Below are positions 34,604 to 44,145 of a DNA stretch of 64,000 bases, piece by piece. The position numbers and the translations under genes are program-made. The number at the start of each line of letters is the position of its first letter. Within the stretch, counting starts at the first letter, position 1. Source of the DNA: Bifidobacterium colobi. Lineage in GTDB: Bacteria; Actinomycetota; Actinomycetes; Actinomycetales; Bifidobacteriaceae. The DNA lies in NCBI RefSeq assembly GCF_018555455.1, contig NZ_JAFEJU010000002.1:62001-126000 (forward strand). The letters are read 5' to 3'. Below the pieces are notes generated by a model. It did no database searches. It saw only the letters and a program-made list of their open reading frames with translations, and was not told the DNA's origin.

Positions 34604-37600
34604 ATGTTTGATAAGCGACTATTTCAATTAACGCCCGGTCTTGGCAGACTTGTAGCCGGCAAAGTGGCCTTGATGTGGGTGGGATTACTCGCCAACATCG
34701 GCTTTGTACTGTCTGTGGTCATGCTGTTGGACAATGCGCTGACCGCAGTCGATCCGCCGCTCTTCCAATGCGATAGCACATCGCCTGACGCATGGCCCTG
34801 CCCCACACAGTTGCAAGACGTGGCAGGCAGCAGCGTGCTCCCCATGGCCGGCGACATCATGTTCTATGTGCTGCTGGCACTGCTGTGCGCTGCGATACGA
34901 TACACGGTGACCACGCATGCCACTCGGCTTGGTACAGAAGCCGCGGAACGCGTCAAACTGGCGTTGCGCTCCAAGCTCTACCGCAAGATGATCAAGCTTG
35001 GCCCCTCGTATGCGAGCCGCGTCAAGACTTCCGACGTGGTGCAGTCCGCTGGCGAGGGCGTGGAACAGATTCAAAGCTTCTTCGAACTGTTCCTACCGCA
35101 ATTGTTCTATGCGATTCTCGCGCCGCTCACACTGTTCGTGGCCATCGCGCCGATTGATGTGCCGGCAGCGCTGACCATGCTCATCTGCGCTCCGCTGATC
35201 ATCATCGTGACCGGCATGGTGTCAATGACCGCCGCCCGTGCCTTCAAAAAGTATTGGGGACGCTACACCGACATGGGTGCCGCCTTCCTCGACAACCTTC
35301 AGGGTCTCGAAACACTGAAGAACTTCGATGCCGACGATCGTGCCGCCGCTGAAATGGACAAGAAGGCCGAAGACTTCCGCGTGATGACCATGCGCGTGCT
35401 GCAGATCCAGCTGCGCTCGCTGACTGCTATGGACGTGGTGGCCTATGGCGGCGCGGCGGCCGGCATTGGCGTGGCGCTCTGGCGTTACGCGCACGCCCAT
35501 GTGTTCGATACCGGCATATCGATGGTATTTCTTGCGCATCGAGTGCCCGAAGCACTCCGGTATCCGGTATATGGTTTGCAATACCTGCTGCCGTTCGGTA
35601 TCGGCTACCCGCTGACTTTGGCCGGAGTGCTGTTCATTGTGCTGCTGTCCGCCGAATTCTTCATTCCGATGCGTCAGCTTGGCTCGTTCTTCCATGTGGC
35701 TATGAACGGCATGACCTCCACGAAGCGTATTTTCGCGTTGCTCGATGCTCCGGAACCTGCGCATGGCACTGCTGTGCTGCCGGCCGGTGCCGCGAGCAAG
35801 GATGCTGCATTCGATGTTGATTGTGCTCATGTGTCCTTTGCCTATGATGATGGCACCGAAGCATTGTCTGACATTTCCTTGAACGCCCATGCCGGTCAGC
35901 TCACCGCCATCGTTGGCGTATCCGGCTCCGGCAAATCCACGGCAGCGGCACTGATTGCCGGCACGCTCGCTGGATATCAGGGATCACTGACCATCGGTGG
36001 AACTGAGGTTCGCGACCTGTCTGGTGCCACGCTTGCCAACAATGTGACGTTGATTGGCGCGCGCAGTCACTTGTTCGCTGGCACGTTGCGCGAGAATCTG
36101 ATGATGGCATTGCCTCCCAGCATTGCAGCCAGTACTGATGCGTCTCCATCGTCGGCGCCGCTGGAAGCAAGGCTGTGGTCGGCGCTGGAACAAGCCCGCA
36201 TCGCTGACTTTGTGCGTACGCAGCCAGCCGGACTGGACATGATTATTGAGCCGGATGCGGCGAACTTGTCCGGCGGTCAACGCCAGCGCATCGCCATCGC
36301 CCGCGCACTGCTCCATGATGCTCCGATCATTATCTGCGATGAGGCCACAAGTAGCGTGGATGTGGAATCCGAGGAACTGATTCTTGCCGCGATTCGTGAA
36401 TTGGCCGAAACGCATGGCAAGACGGTGATCATGATCACGCATCGCATGGCCAATGCCGAACATGCCGATCATGTGGTGGTGCTCGACCATGCACATGTGG
36501 TGGAATCCGGTACCCATGATGCGCTGATGGCAGCGCACGGCCGATACGCCGAGCTTTTCACCGCGCAAGCCGATATCGAGCATTTTGCCGATGCATCCGG
36601 TGTGCAGGCCCCCTCTGACGAGGGGGCTCCCGGTCGTAGGCCGGGTGGGGGAGAGACCTCGCGCAGTGAGAACAGTCAGCCCGCAGCATCGGCCTCCGCA
36701 TCATCCGAAGCCATCGCAGCCAGCACCATTCAACCGGCTCAGCTTTCCACCTTCCAAACCGTCAAGCGTCTGCTCAAGGTGGCGGCCCCGCTGACCCGTC
36801 TGATGGTCACGGCCACCATTGCCGGCTCCATCGGTCACCTTGCCGCGACCTTCCTGCCGGTGTTCGGCATCGTCGCAGCCTTTGCCGTCGCCGGCTACCC
36901 GGTGTGGGGTATGAACGTCACCGCAGCGGTCATCGGCATGATCATCTGCGCGCTGCTCAGAGGCATCACCCGATATGTCGAACAGTATCTGAACCATAAT
37001 GTGGCCTTCCATCTGCTCGCGCTTTTCCGCTCCCGAGCGTTCGCGGCATTGCGCCGACTCGCTCCCGCCAAACTTGCCGGCAAAGGCAAGGGCAACCTGA
37101 TCGCCATGCTCACCACGGATGTGGAACTGCTCGAAATCTTCTTTGCCCACACCATCAGCCCGTTCGCCATCGCAGTGACTACCACAGTCATGTACGCGAT
37201 TATTGCGGCGACGCTGAACCCGTGGATGGCGCTCGCCCTGATTGCCGCTCATTTGGTAATCGGCGTGGTGATTCCGAAGTTCTTCGCCACCGGTGTGCAT
37301 AATCTCGGCCCGGTCATTCGCGGTGCCGCAGGCAGACTCGACGACGTGATGCTCGACGATATGCGCGGCCTTGATGAAATCATCCGTTTCGGCCGTGGCG
37401 AGGAGCGCGCGCAGGCCATCGAACAACGCACGCTCGCGCTCTGGCGTGACCATGCCAAGCTCAGCCGTGTCAACGGACGATTCGCCGGCATCGGAGGGCT
37501 ATTGGTCTTCCTGCTCAATATGGGAGCCATTGCGCTGGTGCTCAATCAGGCGGTGAGCGCTCCGTTGCATATCCCGGCATTGGTGAGCGCATTCGTGCTC

Positions 37601-38446
37601 TTCACCAGCTCCTTTGGCCCGACATTGGCCTTGAGCGCGCTGCCGGCGAACCTTACGCAGACCTTTGCCGCCGCTCGCCGCCTGTTCGGTCTTATGGACG
37701 AGCAACCGGCCATTCACGAGCAGGGAACCGAAACGCCTGTATACGAGGGAATGGCGCTGGACCATGTGACCTTCACCTATCCCATGCCCGGGAAGACCGG
37801 CGCTCGCGCCAATGCGCCGGTGCTCGACAATTACTCGCTGAATGTGCCAAGCCAGGGCATTCTCGGCATCCAAGGACCATCCGGTCGCGGCAAGTCCACC
37901 ATGCTGAAACTGATGATGCGCTACTGGGATCCGCAATCCGGCCAAGTGTACTTCTCCGGTACGCCTGTACCGCAAGTCGACGCCCATTATCGCCGCCGCG
38001 CTCAGGCGATGATGAGTCAGGAAACGCATCTGTTCGACGGTACGATTCGCGATAATCTGCTCATCGCACTGCCTGAATCGCAGTTGGCAACGGTATCTGA
38101 TGATCGTTTGCGTGACGCGCTGGCCAAAGCTTCGGTACTGGAGCTGATTGATTCGCTGCCGCACGGTTTGGATACCCAAGTGGGCGAGCTTGGCGATCGC
38201 CTTTCGGAAGGCGAACGCCAGCGCATCGGATTGGCGCGCGTATTCCTACGGGATGCCGATCTGGTGCTGTTCGATGAGCCGACCAGCCGGCTTGATGCAC
38301 TGAACGAGGCGATGATTCTGCGATCGATTCAAGAGCTCAGCACTGCGCATCGCCGGAAGGATTCGGATGATTGCGGTACCGCCGTGGTATTGGTATCGCA
38401 TCGCGCATCCGCCATGCGCATCGCGAACGAAATCGTGACCTTGTAA
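34604..38446 (+). CDS. Fused ABC exporter with two membrane and two ATPase domains (CydDC-like)
   Basis: A 1280-aa single-chain transporter: membrane domain 1 (about 10-340), ATPase 1 (Walker A GVSGSGKST near 436, signature LSGGQRQRIAIARALL near 555), a linker, membrane domain 2 (about 725-1010) and ATPase 2 (Walker A GPSGRGKST near 1090, signature LSEGERQRIGLARVFL near 1200). The order and motifs resemble CydD fused to CydC, exporters of cysteine and glutathione in cytochrome bd bacteria. No cytochrome genes are nearby, so the substrate is open. ATG at 34604 follows GAGGGGA. Residues 669-684 are encoded by a REP-like element inserted in frame. Confidence 0.9.
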   Translation: MFDKRLFQLTPGLGRLVAGKVALMWVGLLANIGFVLSVVMLLDNALTAVDPPLFQCDSTSPDAWPCPTQLQDVAGSSVLPMAGDIMFYVLLALLCAAIRYTVTTHATRLGTEAAERVKLALRSKLYRKMIKLGPSYASRVKTSDVVQSAGEGVEQIQSFFELFLPQLFYAILAPLTLFVAIAPIDVPAALTMLICAPLIIIVTGMVSMTAARAFKKYWGRYTDMGAAFLDNLQGLETLKNFDADDRAAAEMDKKAEDFRVMTMRVLQIQLRSLTAMDVVAYGGAAAGIGVALWRYAHAHVFDTGISMVFLAHRVPEALRYPVYGLQYLLPFGIGYPLTLAGVLFIVLLSAEFFIPMRQLGSFFHVAMNGMTSTKRIFALLDAPEPAHGTAVLPAGAASKDAAFDVDCAHVSFAYDDGTEALSDISLNAHAGQLTAIVGVSGSGKSTAAALIAGTLAGYQGSLTIGGTEVRDLSGATLANNVTLIGARSHLFAGTLRENLMMALPPSIAASTDASPSSAPLEARLWSALEQARIADFVRTQPAGLDMIIEPDAANLSGGQRQRIAIARALLHDAPIIICDEATSSVDVESEELILAAIRELAETHGKTVIMITHRMANAEHADHVVVLDHAHVVESGTHDALMAAHGRYAELFTAQADIEHFADASGVQAPSDEGAPGRRPGGGETSRSENSQPAASASASSEAIAASTIQPAQLSTFQTVKRLLKVAAPLTRLMVTATIAGSIGHLAATFLPVFGIVAAFAVAGYPVWGMNVTAAVIGMIICALLRGITRYVEQYLNHNVAFHLLALFRSRAFAALRRLAPAKLAGKGKGNLIAMLTTDVELLEIFFAHTISPFAIAVTTTVMYAIIAATLNPWMALALIAAHLVIGVVIPKFFATGVHNLGPVIRGAAGRLDDVMLDDMRGLDEIIRFGRGEERAQAIEQRTLALWRDHAKLSRVNGRFAGIGGLLVFLLNMGAIALVLNQAVSAPLHIPALVSAFVLFTSSFGPTLALSALPANLTQTFAAARRLFGLMDEQPAIHEQGTETPVYEGMALDHVTFTYPMPGKTGARANAPVLDNYSLNVPSQGILGIQGPSGRGKSTMLKLMMRYWDPQSGQVYFSGTPVPQVDAHYRRRAQAMMSQETHLFDGTIRDNLLIALPESQLATVSDDRLRDALAKASVLELIDSLPHGLDTQVGELGDRLSEGERQRIGLARVFLRDADLVLFDEPTSRLDALNEAMILRSIQELSTAHRRKDSDDCGTAVVLVSHRASAMRIANEIVTL
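36608..36654. repeat. REP-like element, copy 5, inside a coding sequence
   Basis: GGCCCCCTCTGACGAGGGGG then CTCCCGGTCGTAGGCCGGGT and GGGGGAG. It has the same two-stem plan as the four intergenic copies, but is translated in frame as part of the linker between the halves of the fused ABC protein. Confidence 0.8.
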
Positions 38447-38471
38447 TCAGCTGCGAGTCGGCAGTATGGTG

Positions 38472-38519
38472 CTGTGGGCTGCAAAACTGCCGAATATACG
38501 ACAGTTCTGCAGCCCACAG
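38472..38519. terminator. Long hairpin between converging genes
   Basis: An 18-bp stem CTGTGGGCTGCAAAACTG (38472-38489) with CAGTTCTGCAGCCCACAG (38502-38519), one mismatch that becomes a G·U pair on the minus strand. No T-run follows on either side. It is placed to end both the ABC and MFS transcripts. Confidence 0.65.
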
Positions 38520-38531
38520 TGTTGTTCGTGA

Positions 38532-40562
38532 TTATTCCTTGATGAATGCATCCAGCGAATCGAGCGCCTGATCGATGGCTTTGGCCTCGCGGGCGTTTTC
38601 CGCGGCATCATACGCAGGAGCAGTGGTATCGCTGAGTACTGCCTCGCGCGCGATATCAGCGTTCTCAATGCCGTTGGGCTGCGCCGGTATGGATACTGCG
38701 CTGACATGTTCCGGTACCGGCACCGGAATCTGCCCGGGAGCCGGAACCGGCGTGATGACGCTTGCGGCAAGAGCATCGACTGCAGCACGGGCAGACGAAT
38801 CGATATCCTCGTCCACCATGTTGCCGGTTGAAGCAGAGGCGTTGACACTATCCGCAGCCTGCACAGCATCAGCATGAGCAGGCAGCGATGGCTGGCGCTG
38901 TGCCTGAGCGGACTGCAACGTTGCCTTGGCCTTGCGCTGTGCTTTCTGTTCCTGACGTTCGCGTTCAGCCTGCTGTTGCTGCGCTTCCAAAGCGAACACC
39001 TGCCGTTGCGCGGTAAGCCGAGCGCGTTCCGCAGCAGTCATAATGCCCAAAGCCTGCAATCGTTCGTTTTCCACACGGCGCAACGTTGCTTCCGCGTGAC
39101 GAATATTCGCATCTGCGGAACTCAACGCATACTTTGCGGCAGCCATTTCGGTTTTCGGCTGCCACAGATGCTCAATCTCCTCAAGCGTACGGCCCATCGT
39201 TTCCGGTACCAGCACAATGATGCCGAAGAGACCTAGCAGATCAAGCGCGCCGAAAATAGCAAAGGAGATGCCGCCACCCCATCCATCAATCATGAGCGGA
39301 GTGAACTGGGCGATAATCCAGTTTGCGATCAGCAGGCACATGACGCACAGGCCGGTGGCACGGCCGCGCAGATACGTGGGGAAAAGTTCGGGAATCACAA
39401 TCCAAGGAATCGGCCCCATGGAGAATGCGAACGATGCGGTGAATCCCATGACGAAAATCAACGTCAACAGCGAGCTATCCATGGCGTACGCCACCGCGAT
39501 GCACCAAGCGAACAGGCACATCAGCCCAGTGCCGATTTCCATCAGTCGCTTGCGTCCGAACGTATCAATCAGATACATGCCCACTACGGTGGCCACCAGC
39601 TCCACACCGCCCACGCATGCGGCGGCAAGGAACTCGGTATCGCCGCCGAAGCCAAGATCGGAGAACATCACCGGACCGTAATAGGAGATGGCGTTCATGC
39701 CGATGAGCTGATTGAAGACGGCAAGAAAAATGCCAATGCACAAGGCTTTGCGTAGGCCCGGGCGGAACAGGTCATGGAATTCGCTGGACATTTCGCTTTC
39801 CAAGCGAACGGAAGCACTGATGTCGTCGGCGCGAAGACGAGCGCGTTCGGTGCCGAGAATATGTTCCAGTACGGTGAAACCCTCATCATTGCGGTCCATG
39901 CGAATCAGGAATCTGGGGCTTTCCGGAGCGCGCATCATAGCGAGCAGGAAAGCGGCGGCCGGAATGGCGCCAAGTCCCAGCATCCATCGCCAACCGGTGC
40001 TGACATCCCAGTGATGCGCGCCATAGGAGGCGATGATGTAATTGATGACGTTGGTGAGGAAGATGCCGCAGACGGCGAGCATCTGATAGGAGAACGCTAA
40101 TAGGCCGCGAATATTCGACGGAGCGGATTCGGTGATGTAGGTGACCGCCAATGCCGCAGTCAAGCCGATGCCCAAACCGCCGACCATACGCGAAACCAGC
40201 AGATCATAAGGGCCTACGGTCAGCGCACTCCAAATCGCGGCCACCAGGAAAAGCCAGCCGCCAACAAGCAGCAATCGTTTGCGGCCGAATTTATCCGAAA
40301 GGAAACCGGCAAGCGCGGCGCCGGGAATGGCGCCGATCATGATGGAGGAGATCATGAAACCCTCCATCAGCGTGCTGAGATCATATTTGGCGCGAAGGAA
40401 TTCAATGGCACCGGAAATGGATACCGTATCATAGCCGTACAGTAATCCGGCGAGGCCGGCGCTTAACGCCAAACCAAACGTGTATTTCCCTGAACCTTGT
40501 GTGCGAATAGCTGTTCCCAACGGGTTTGTTTGTTTTGTGGCATCCTGAAACAGACCCGCCAT
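38532..40562 (-). CDS. Sugar porter family MFS transporter with long C-terminal tail
   Basis: A 676-aa protein. Residues 1-465 are a typical twelve-helix sugar porter: GLLYGYDTVSISGAIEFLRA in helix 1, DKFGRKRLLLVGG after helix 2, PESPRFLIR in the central loop and PETMGRTLEEIEHLW at the end. It should take up a sugar by proton symport. The extra 200 residues form first a charged, glutamine-rich coiled-coil stretch (about 470-550), then an alanine- and proline-rich disordered region. Family members normally stop near 480-520. GAGAGGAAGAG precedes the ATG. The tail's role is unknown. Confidence 0.9.
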   Translation of the reverse strand: MAGLFQDATKQTNPLGTAIRTQGSGKYTFGLALSAGLAGLLYGYDTVSISGAIEFLRAKYDLSTLMEGFMISSIMIGAIPGAALAGFLSDKFGRKRLLLVGGWLFLVAAIWSALTVGPYDLLVSRMVGGLGIGLTAALAVTYITESAPSNIRGLLAFSYQMLAVCGIFLTNVINYIIASYGAHHWDVSTGWRWMLGLGAIPAAAFLLAMMRAPESPRFLIRMDRNDEGFTVLEHILGTERARLRADDISASVRLESEMSSEFHDLFRPGLRKALCIGIFLAVFNQLIGMNAISYYGPVMFSDLGFGGDTEFLAAACVGGVELVATVVGMYLIDTFGRKRLMEIGTGLMCLFAWCIAVAYAMDSSLLTLIFVMGFTASFAFSMGPIPWIVIPELFPTYLRGRATGLCVMCLLIANWIIAQFTPLMIDGWGGGISFAIFGALDLLGLFGIIVLVPETMGRTLEEIEHLWQPKTEMAAAKYALSSADANIRHAEATLRRVENERLQALGIMTAAERARLTAQRQVFALEAQQQQAERERQEQKAQRKAKATLQSAQAQRQPSLPAHADAVQAADSVNASASTGNMVDEDIDSSARAAVDALAASVITPVPAPGQIPVPVPEHVSAVSIPAQPNGIENADIAREAVLSDTTAPAYDAAENAREAKAIDQALDSLDAFIKE

Positions 40563-40704
40563 GTGCTCTTCCTCTCAATAACAGCTCGGGGGACATTTGC
40601 ATATAGTAGCCGGAGCACACGGTTTCGGCGTGAAAATATCATAAATAATTGGTAATGGAGCGTTGTTGCCAAGACTTGCCATTGCATTGGATTACGTTGG
40701 CGAT

Positions 40705-40764
40705 GCGCTTTCAGGGGCTTTCGTGGGCTTTCATCGGCTTTCATGGGCTTTCATCGGCTTTCAT
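40705..40764. repeat. Six tandem 10-bp repeats
   Basis: Six uninterrupted units close to GGGCTTTCAT or CGGCTTTCAT, the first two diverged. They lie 57 nt upstream of the aldo/keto reductase start and upstream of the divergent MFS gene. A 10-bp period is close to one helical turn. Confidence 0.9.
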
Positions 40765-40820
40765 CGGGGTAAGAACCGTGTACAGTGGCGTGTAGTGAGC
40801 CGTAATAAAGGAGCGTCGTC

Positions 40821-41690
40821 ATGACCAATGGGCATATCAATCCCGCCAACGTACCGGACATCGCATTGAAAGATGGCCATTCGATTCCGCAGATCGGCCT
40901 CGGCGTGCTGCGCATCGATGATGACGGCGTGACCCCGGTGGTCGAATCCGCGTTGGAGGCCGGTTACCGTCACATCGATGGAGCCGCCGGCTATAACAAT
41001 GAGGCCGGCGTGGGGCGCGCGCTCGCCGCCACCGGCTACAACAAGGGTGCCGCGCGCGAGACCCTGTGGGTCACCACCAAACTGCGTGACTCCCAGCAGG
41101 GGTATGATTCCGCGCTCAAGGCGTTCGATGATTCTTTGAACAAACTCCAGCTCGATTATGTGGACATGTATATGATTCACTGGCCCACGCCGTTCGACTG
41201 GCGCAGCACCGACACGTGGAAGGCGTTCATGAAGCTGCGTGAGGAGGGGCGCGCCCGCACGTTGGGCGTATGCAACTTCATGCCCGCCGATTTGAAGCGC
41301 CTCTATGGGGAAACCGGTTCCTGGCCGGCTGTGAACCAGATTGAGCTGCACCCCACATGGCAGCAGCGTGACGTGGTGGCCTACTGCAAGGAGCATGGCA
41401 TTGCCGTGGAAGCCTATTCGCCGATGGCTCGCGGCGCCGACCTCAATGCCGGAGACGGCACGATTGAGCGTATCGCCGAAGCGCATCAGGTGAGCCCGGC
41501 TCAGGTGATTCTGCGCTGGCATATCGAAAACGGCACGATTATCATTCCGAAGTCTGTGCACGCCGCGCGCCAGCAGGAAAACCTGGATCTCTTCGGCTTC
41601 GAGCTGACCGCCGACGAGCATGCGGCCATCGACGCGTTGGATGGTCCGACCCGCGCAGGCCACGATCCCGCCACCTTCACCTACGCGTGA
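40821..41690 (+). CDS. Aldo/keto reductase
   Basis: A 289-aa NADPH-dependent oxidoreductase of the AKR5-like group (2,5-diketo-gluconate reductase type). The catalytic tetrad is visible: Asp in HIDGAAGYNNEAGVG, Tyr in the same motif, Lys in LWVTTKL and His in DMYMIHWP. The cofactor-binding tail is TIIIPKSVHAARQQENLDLF near residue 235. AAAGGAGCG precedes the ATG. The physiological carbonyl substrate is unknown. The next gene starts 5 nt after its stop. Confidence 0.93.
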   Translation: MTNGHINPANVPDIALKDGHSIPQIGLGVLRIDDDGVTPVVESALEAGYRHIDGAAGYNNEAGVGRALAATGYNKGAARETLWVTTKLRDSQQGYDSALKAFDDSLNKLQLDYVDMYMIHWPTPFDWRSTDTWKAFMKLREEGRARTLGVCNFMPADLKRLYGETGSWPAVNQIELHPTWQQRDVVAYCKEHGIAVEAYSPMARGADLNAGDGTIERIAEAHQVSPAQVILRWHIENGTIIIPKSVHAARQQENLDLFGFELTADEHAAIDALDGPTRAGHDPATFTYA

Positions 41691-41694
41691 ATCG

Positions 41695-42459
41695 ATGCCA
41701 CGTCGTACTTCGTACCGTCGTTCTCGTTCCGCGCACTTCCGCCGTGGATTCAACGCGTCCAATCCGCTGGAGCGCATACTGATTCTGTTGGTGATTGCCG
41801 CCATTATCGGCGTCACTGTCGGACTGTTATTGCCGCAAGTGAGTCCTACCGCGGGCAAAATCACTGGCAACTACACCGCCACCGGTTCCGCAGCAGATAC
41901 CCTGAACCGGCTCACTGTGGACGATGCGCAGAACCCGGCGGGCTACGATCGCGACTCGTTCGGCTTCCGTGAAACCGATACCGACGGTAACGGATGCGAT
42001 GCGCGCGAGGATGTGCTTGCCCGCGACCTGACCGACGTACAAGTCAAATACGCTGGTTCCTGCGAAGTCACCTCCGGCACACTGAACGATCCCTACACCG
42101 GCCAGACCATCCATTTTGTGCGCGGACGAACCACCAGCGCCAAAGTACAGATTGATCATGTGGTGGCTTTGGAAAACGCCTGGCAATCCGGGGCGCGCGA
42201 TTGGACCACTGCCGAGCGTCACCAGTTTGGCAATGACCCGTATAATCTACTGGCTGTGGACGGCCCCGCCAACCAAGAGAAGGGCTCAGCTTCCGCAGCC
42301 TACTGGCTGCCCACCAACGCAGCCTACCGGTGCGACTATGTGGCCCGGCAGATCGGAGTCAAAGACAAATACAAACTCACCGTGACCAGCCAGGAGAAGG
42401 ATGCGATGCTTGCCGTACTGCATGCCTGTCCCGGGCAGGCAGTCCCAGCAGACCAGTAA
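41695..42459 (+). CDS. Secreted or membrane-anchored HNH nuclease (DUF1524)
   Basis: A 254-aa protein with an arginine-rich N-terminus (MPRRTSYRRSRSAHFRR) and one membrane segment (RILILLVIAAIIGVTVGLLL), so the domain lies outside the cell. The C-terminal HNH core is VQIDHVVALENAWQSGARDW, then FGNDPYNLLAVDGPANQEKG, which carry the His, Asn and Lys/Gly positions of DUF1524 nucleases. Two cysteines (CDARED, GSCEV) may form a disulfide. Such enzymes degrade extracellular DNA, for nutrition or against foreign DNA. The start is 5 nt after the reductase stop, implying co-transcription. Confidence 0.88.
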   Translation: MPRRTSYRRSRSAHFRRGFNASNPLERILILLVIAAIIGVTVGLLLPQVSPTAGKITGNYTATGSAADTLNRLTVDDAQNPAGYDRDSFGFRETDTDGNGCDAREDVLARDLTDVQVKYAGSCEVTSGTLNDPYTGQTIHFVRGRTTSAKVQIDHVVALENAWQSGARDWTTAERHQFGNDPYNLLAVDGPANQEKGSASAAYWLPTNAAYRCDYVARQIGVKDKYKLTVTSQEKDAMLAVLHACPGQAVPADQ

Positions 42460-42556
42460 TCATGCGTGGTCGTTGATGGTCCCGTTGTGTTGACTCAGAA
42501 ACATGGTGACGCTATAACAGTGGCCGGGGAATACTAAGAGAGGCACGAACGAGCAC

Positions 42557-44110
42557 ATGAGCGTCAACGCGAGCACGGATAATCAAGCGGATAATCAGTC
42601 GAATACATCAGTGAATAATCACACCAATACTCAGTCAAAAAACCAGTCGAATAATCAGCGCATGCCGCGCACCAACGATCCGACCATTGCCAGCAACACC
42701 CACGGCCGCGGTTATGGCCGTATGCACACCATCGATAAGCGTCGCACCATCCACCCTGAGCAGGAGCGACTCACCGCCAAACATCCTGAGCTCAACATTG
42801 TGGACGCGCAAACCGTGGCCAGCATCGAGCGAGGCGACGCGGAAATCGACAAGGAGCGTGCGGCGGCCCGTGCGCAGGCGGCGAACAAACCAGCCCATCA
42901 TGGTCATGCGCTCGCCGGCATTCTGGGGCCTGCCTTTGTGGCGGCCGTGGCGTACGTGGATCCGGGCAATGTGGCGGCCAACGTGACCTCCGGTGCCCGG
43001 TACGGTTATCTGCTGGTCTGGGTGTTGGTGCTTGCCAATGCCATGAGTGTGCTGATTCAATACCAATCCGCCAAGCTCGGCATTGTCACCGGCAAATCAC
43101 TGCCGGAACTGCTGGGCGAGCGTATGCATGATGCCGGCCGATTCATGTTCTTCATGCAAGCCGAGGTCATCGCCATCGCCACCGATTTGGCGGAGCTGAT
43201 CGGCGGTGCCATCGCGCTGAACCTGCTGTTCGGATTGCCGCTGTTCGTCGGCGGCGTGGTGATTGGCGCTGTTTCCACCGTGCTACTGCTGTTCGAGGGC
43301 GGCAAAACGCACCGCCTGTTCGAGAAAATGGTGATCGCCCTGCTGTTGGTGATTACGTTCGGTTTCATTGCCGGACTGTTCATCGCGCCACCGAACCCAG
43401 CCGACGTGGCCGGCGGTCTCATTCCGCATTTCACCACCACGGACTCCGTGCTGATGGCATCCTCCATGCTGGGTGCCACGGTGATGCCGCATGCGATTTA
43501 TTTGCATTCCACGCTGGTGAACGATCATTACGCCGGCGGTCAGGCCAAGCCTTCCATCAAACGTCTACTTGATGGGTCCAAAGTCGATGTGTTTTGGGCG
43601 TTGGTGCTGGCCGGTACGGTGAATCTGAGTCTGCTGATTCTCGCCGCCAATTCCCTGTACGGCATGAAGGGCACTGATTCGATTGAGGGTGCCCAGCATG
43701 CGATTGTTTCCGTGCTCGGTCCGGTGATTGGTACGATCTTCTCCGTCGGATTGCTGGCCTCTTCGCTGAGTTCCACGTCGGTGGGTACGTATGCCGGTTC
43801 TGAGATCATGCATGGTTTACTGCGTATCAAGGCGCCGATGTGGGCTTGCCGCGTGGTGACGTTGGTGCCGGGTTTGATTGTGCTGTGGTTCGCGCCGAAT
43901 CCAACCGAAGCGTTGGTGATTGGTCAGGTGATTCTTTCCGTCGGCATCCCATTCGCCATCATTCCGTTGATGCGTTACACGCACGATAAGCAACTCATGG
44001 GCAAATGGGTGGACGGCCCGGTCAAACATGTGATCTTCATTGCTGTGGCCGCACTGATTATCGCGCTGAACGTGCTGCTCATCGTGCTGACGGTCCTCGG
44101 CAAAGCATGA
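42557..44110 (+). CDS. mntH: NRAMP-family divalent metal (Mn2+/Fe2+) transporter
   Basis: A 517-aa proton-coupled importer. The metal-site motifs are clear: DPGNVAANVTSGARYGYLLV in helix 1 and VMPHAIYLHS in helix 6. It has about eleven membrane segments. The N-terminus carries 115 extra residues; the first 40 are asparagine-, glutamine- and serine-rich, then a charged stretch follows. Most MntH proteins are 400-430 aa. AGAGAGG lies 13 nt before the ATG. The last 20 bases of the gene, stop codon included, are exactly duplicated next to it. Confidence 0.93.
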   Translation: MSVNASTDNQADNQSNTSVNNHTNTQSKNQSNNQRMPRTNDPTIASNTHGRGYGRMHTIDKRRTIHPEQERLTAKHPELNIVDAQTVASIERGDAEIDKERAAARAQAANKPAHHGHALAGILGPAFVAAVAYVDPGNVAANVTSGARYGYLLVWVLVLANAMSVLIQYQSAKLGIVTGKSLPELLGERMHDAGRFMFFMQAEVIAIATDLAELIGGAIALNLLFGLPLFVGGVVIGAVSTVLLLFEGGKTHRLFEKMVIALLLVITFGFIAGLFIAPPNPADVAGGLIPHFTTTDSVLMASSMLGATVMPHAIYLHSTLVNDHYAGGQAKPSIKRLLDGSKVDVFWALVLAGTVNLSLLILAANSLYGMKGTDSIEGAQHAIVSVLGPVIGTIFSVGLLASSLSSTSVGTYAGSEIMHGLLRIKAPMWACRVVTLVPGLIVLWFAPNPTEALVIGQVILSVGIPFAIIPLMRYTHDKQLMGKWVDGPVKHVIFIAVAALIIALNVLLIVLTVLGKA

Positions 44111-44130
44111 CGGTCCTCGGCAAAGCATGA
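44091..44130. repeat. Exact 20-bp tandem duplication at the mntH stop codon
   Basis: CGGTCCTCGGCAAAGCATGA occurs at 44091-44110 and again at 44111-44130. The first copy encodes the last residues and TGA stop of mntH; the second is non-coding and abuts the 21-bp repeat array. Confidence 0.97.
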
Positions 44131-44145
44131 CCGTCATTTTCACCG

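Noticed and set aside
34604..38446. Functional CydDC serving a cytochrome bd oxidase
   Set aside because: No cydAB is present in the window and bifidobacteria are fermentative; only the domain resemblance is kept.
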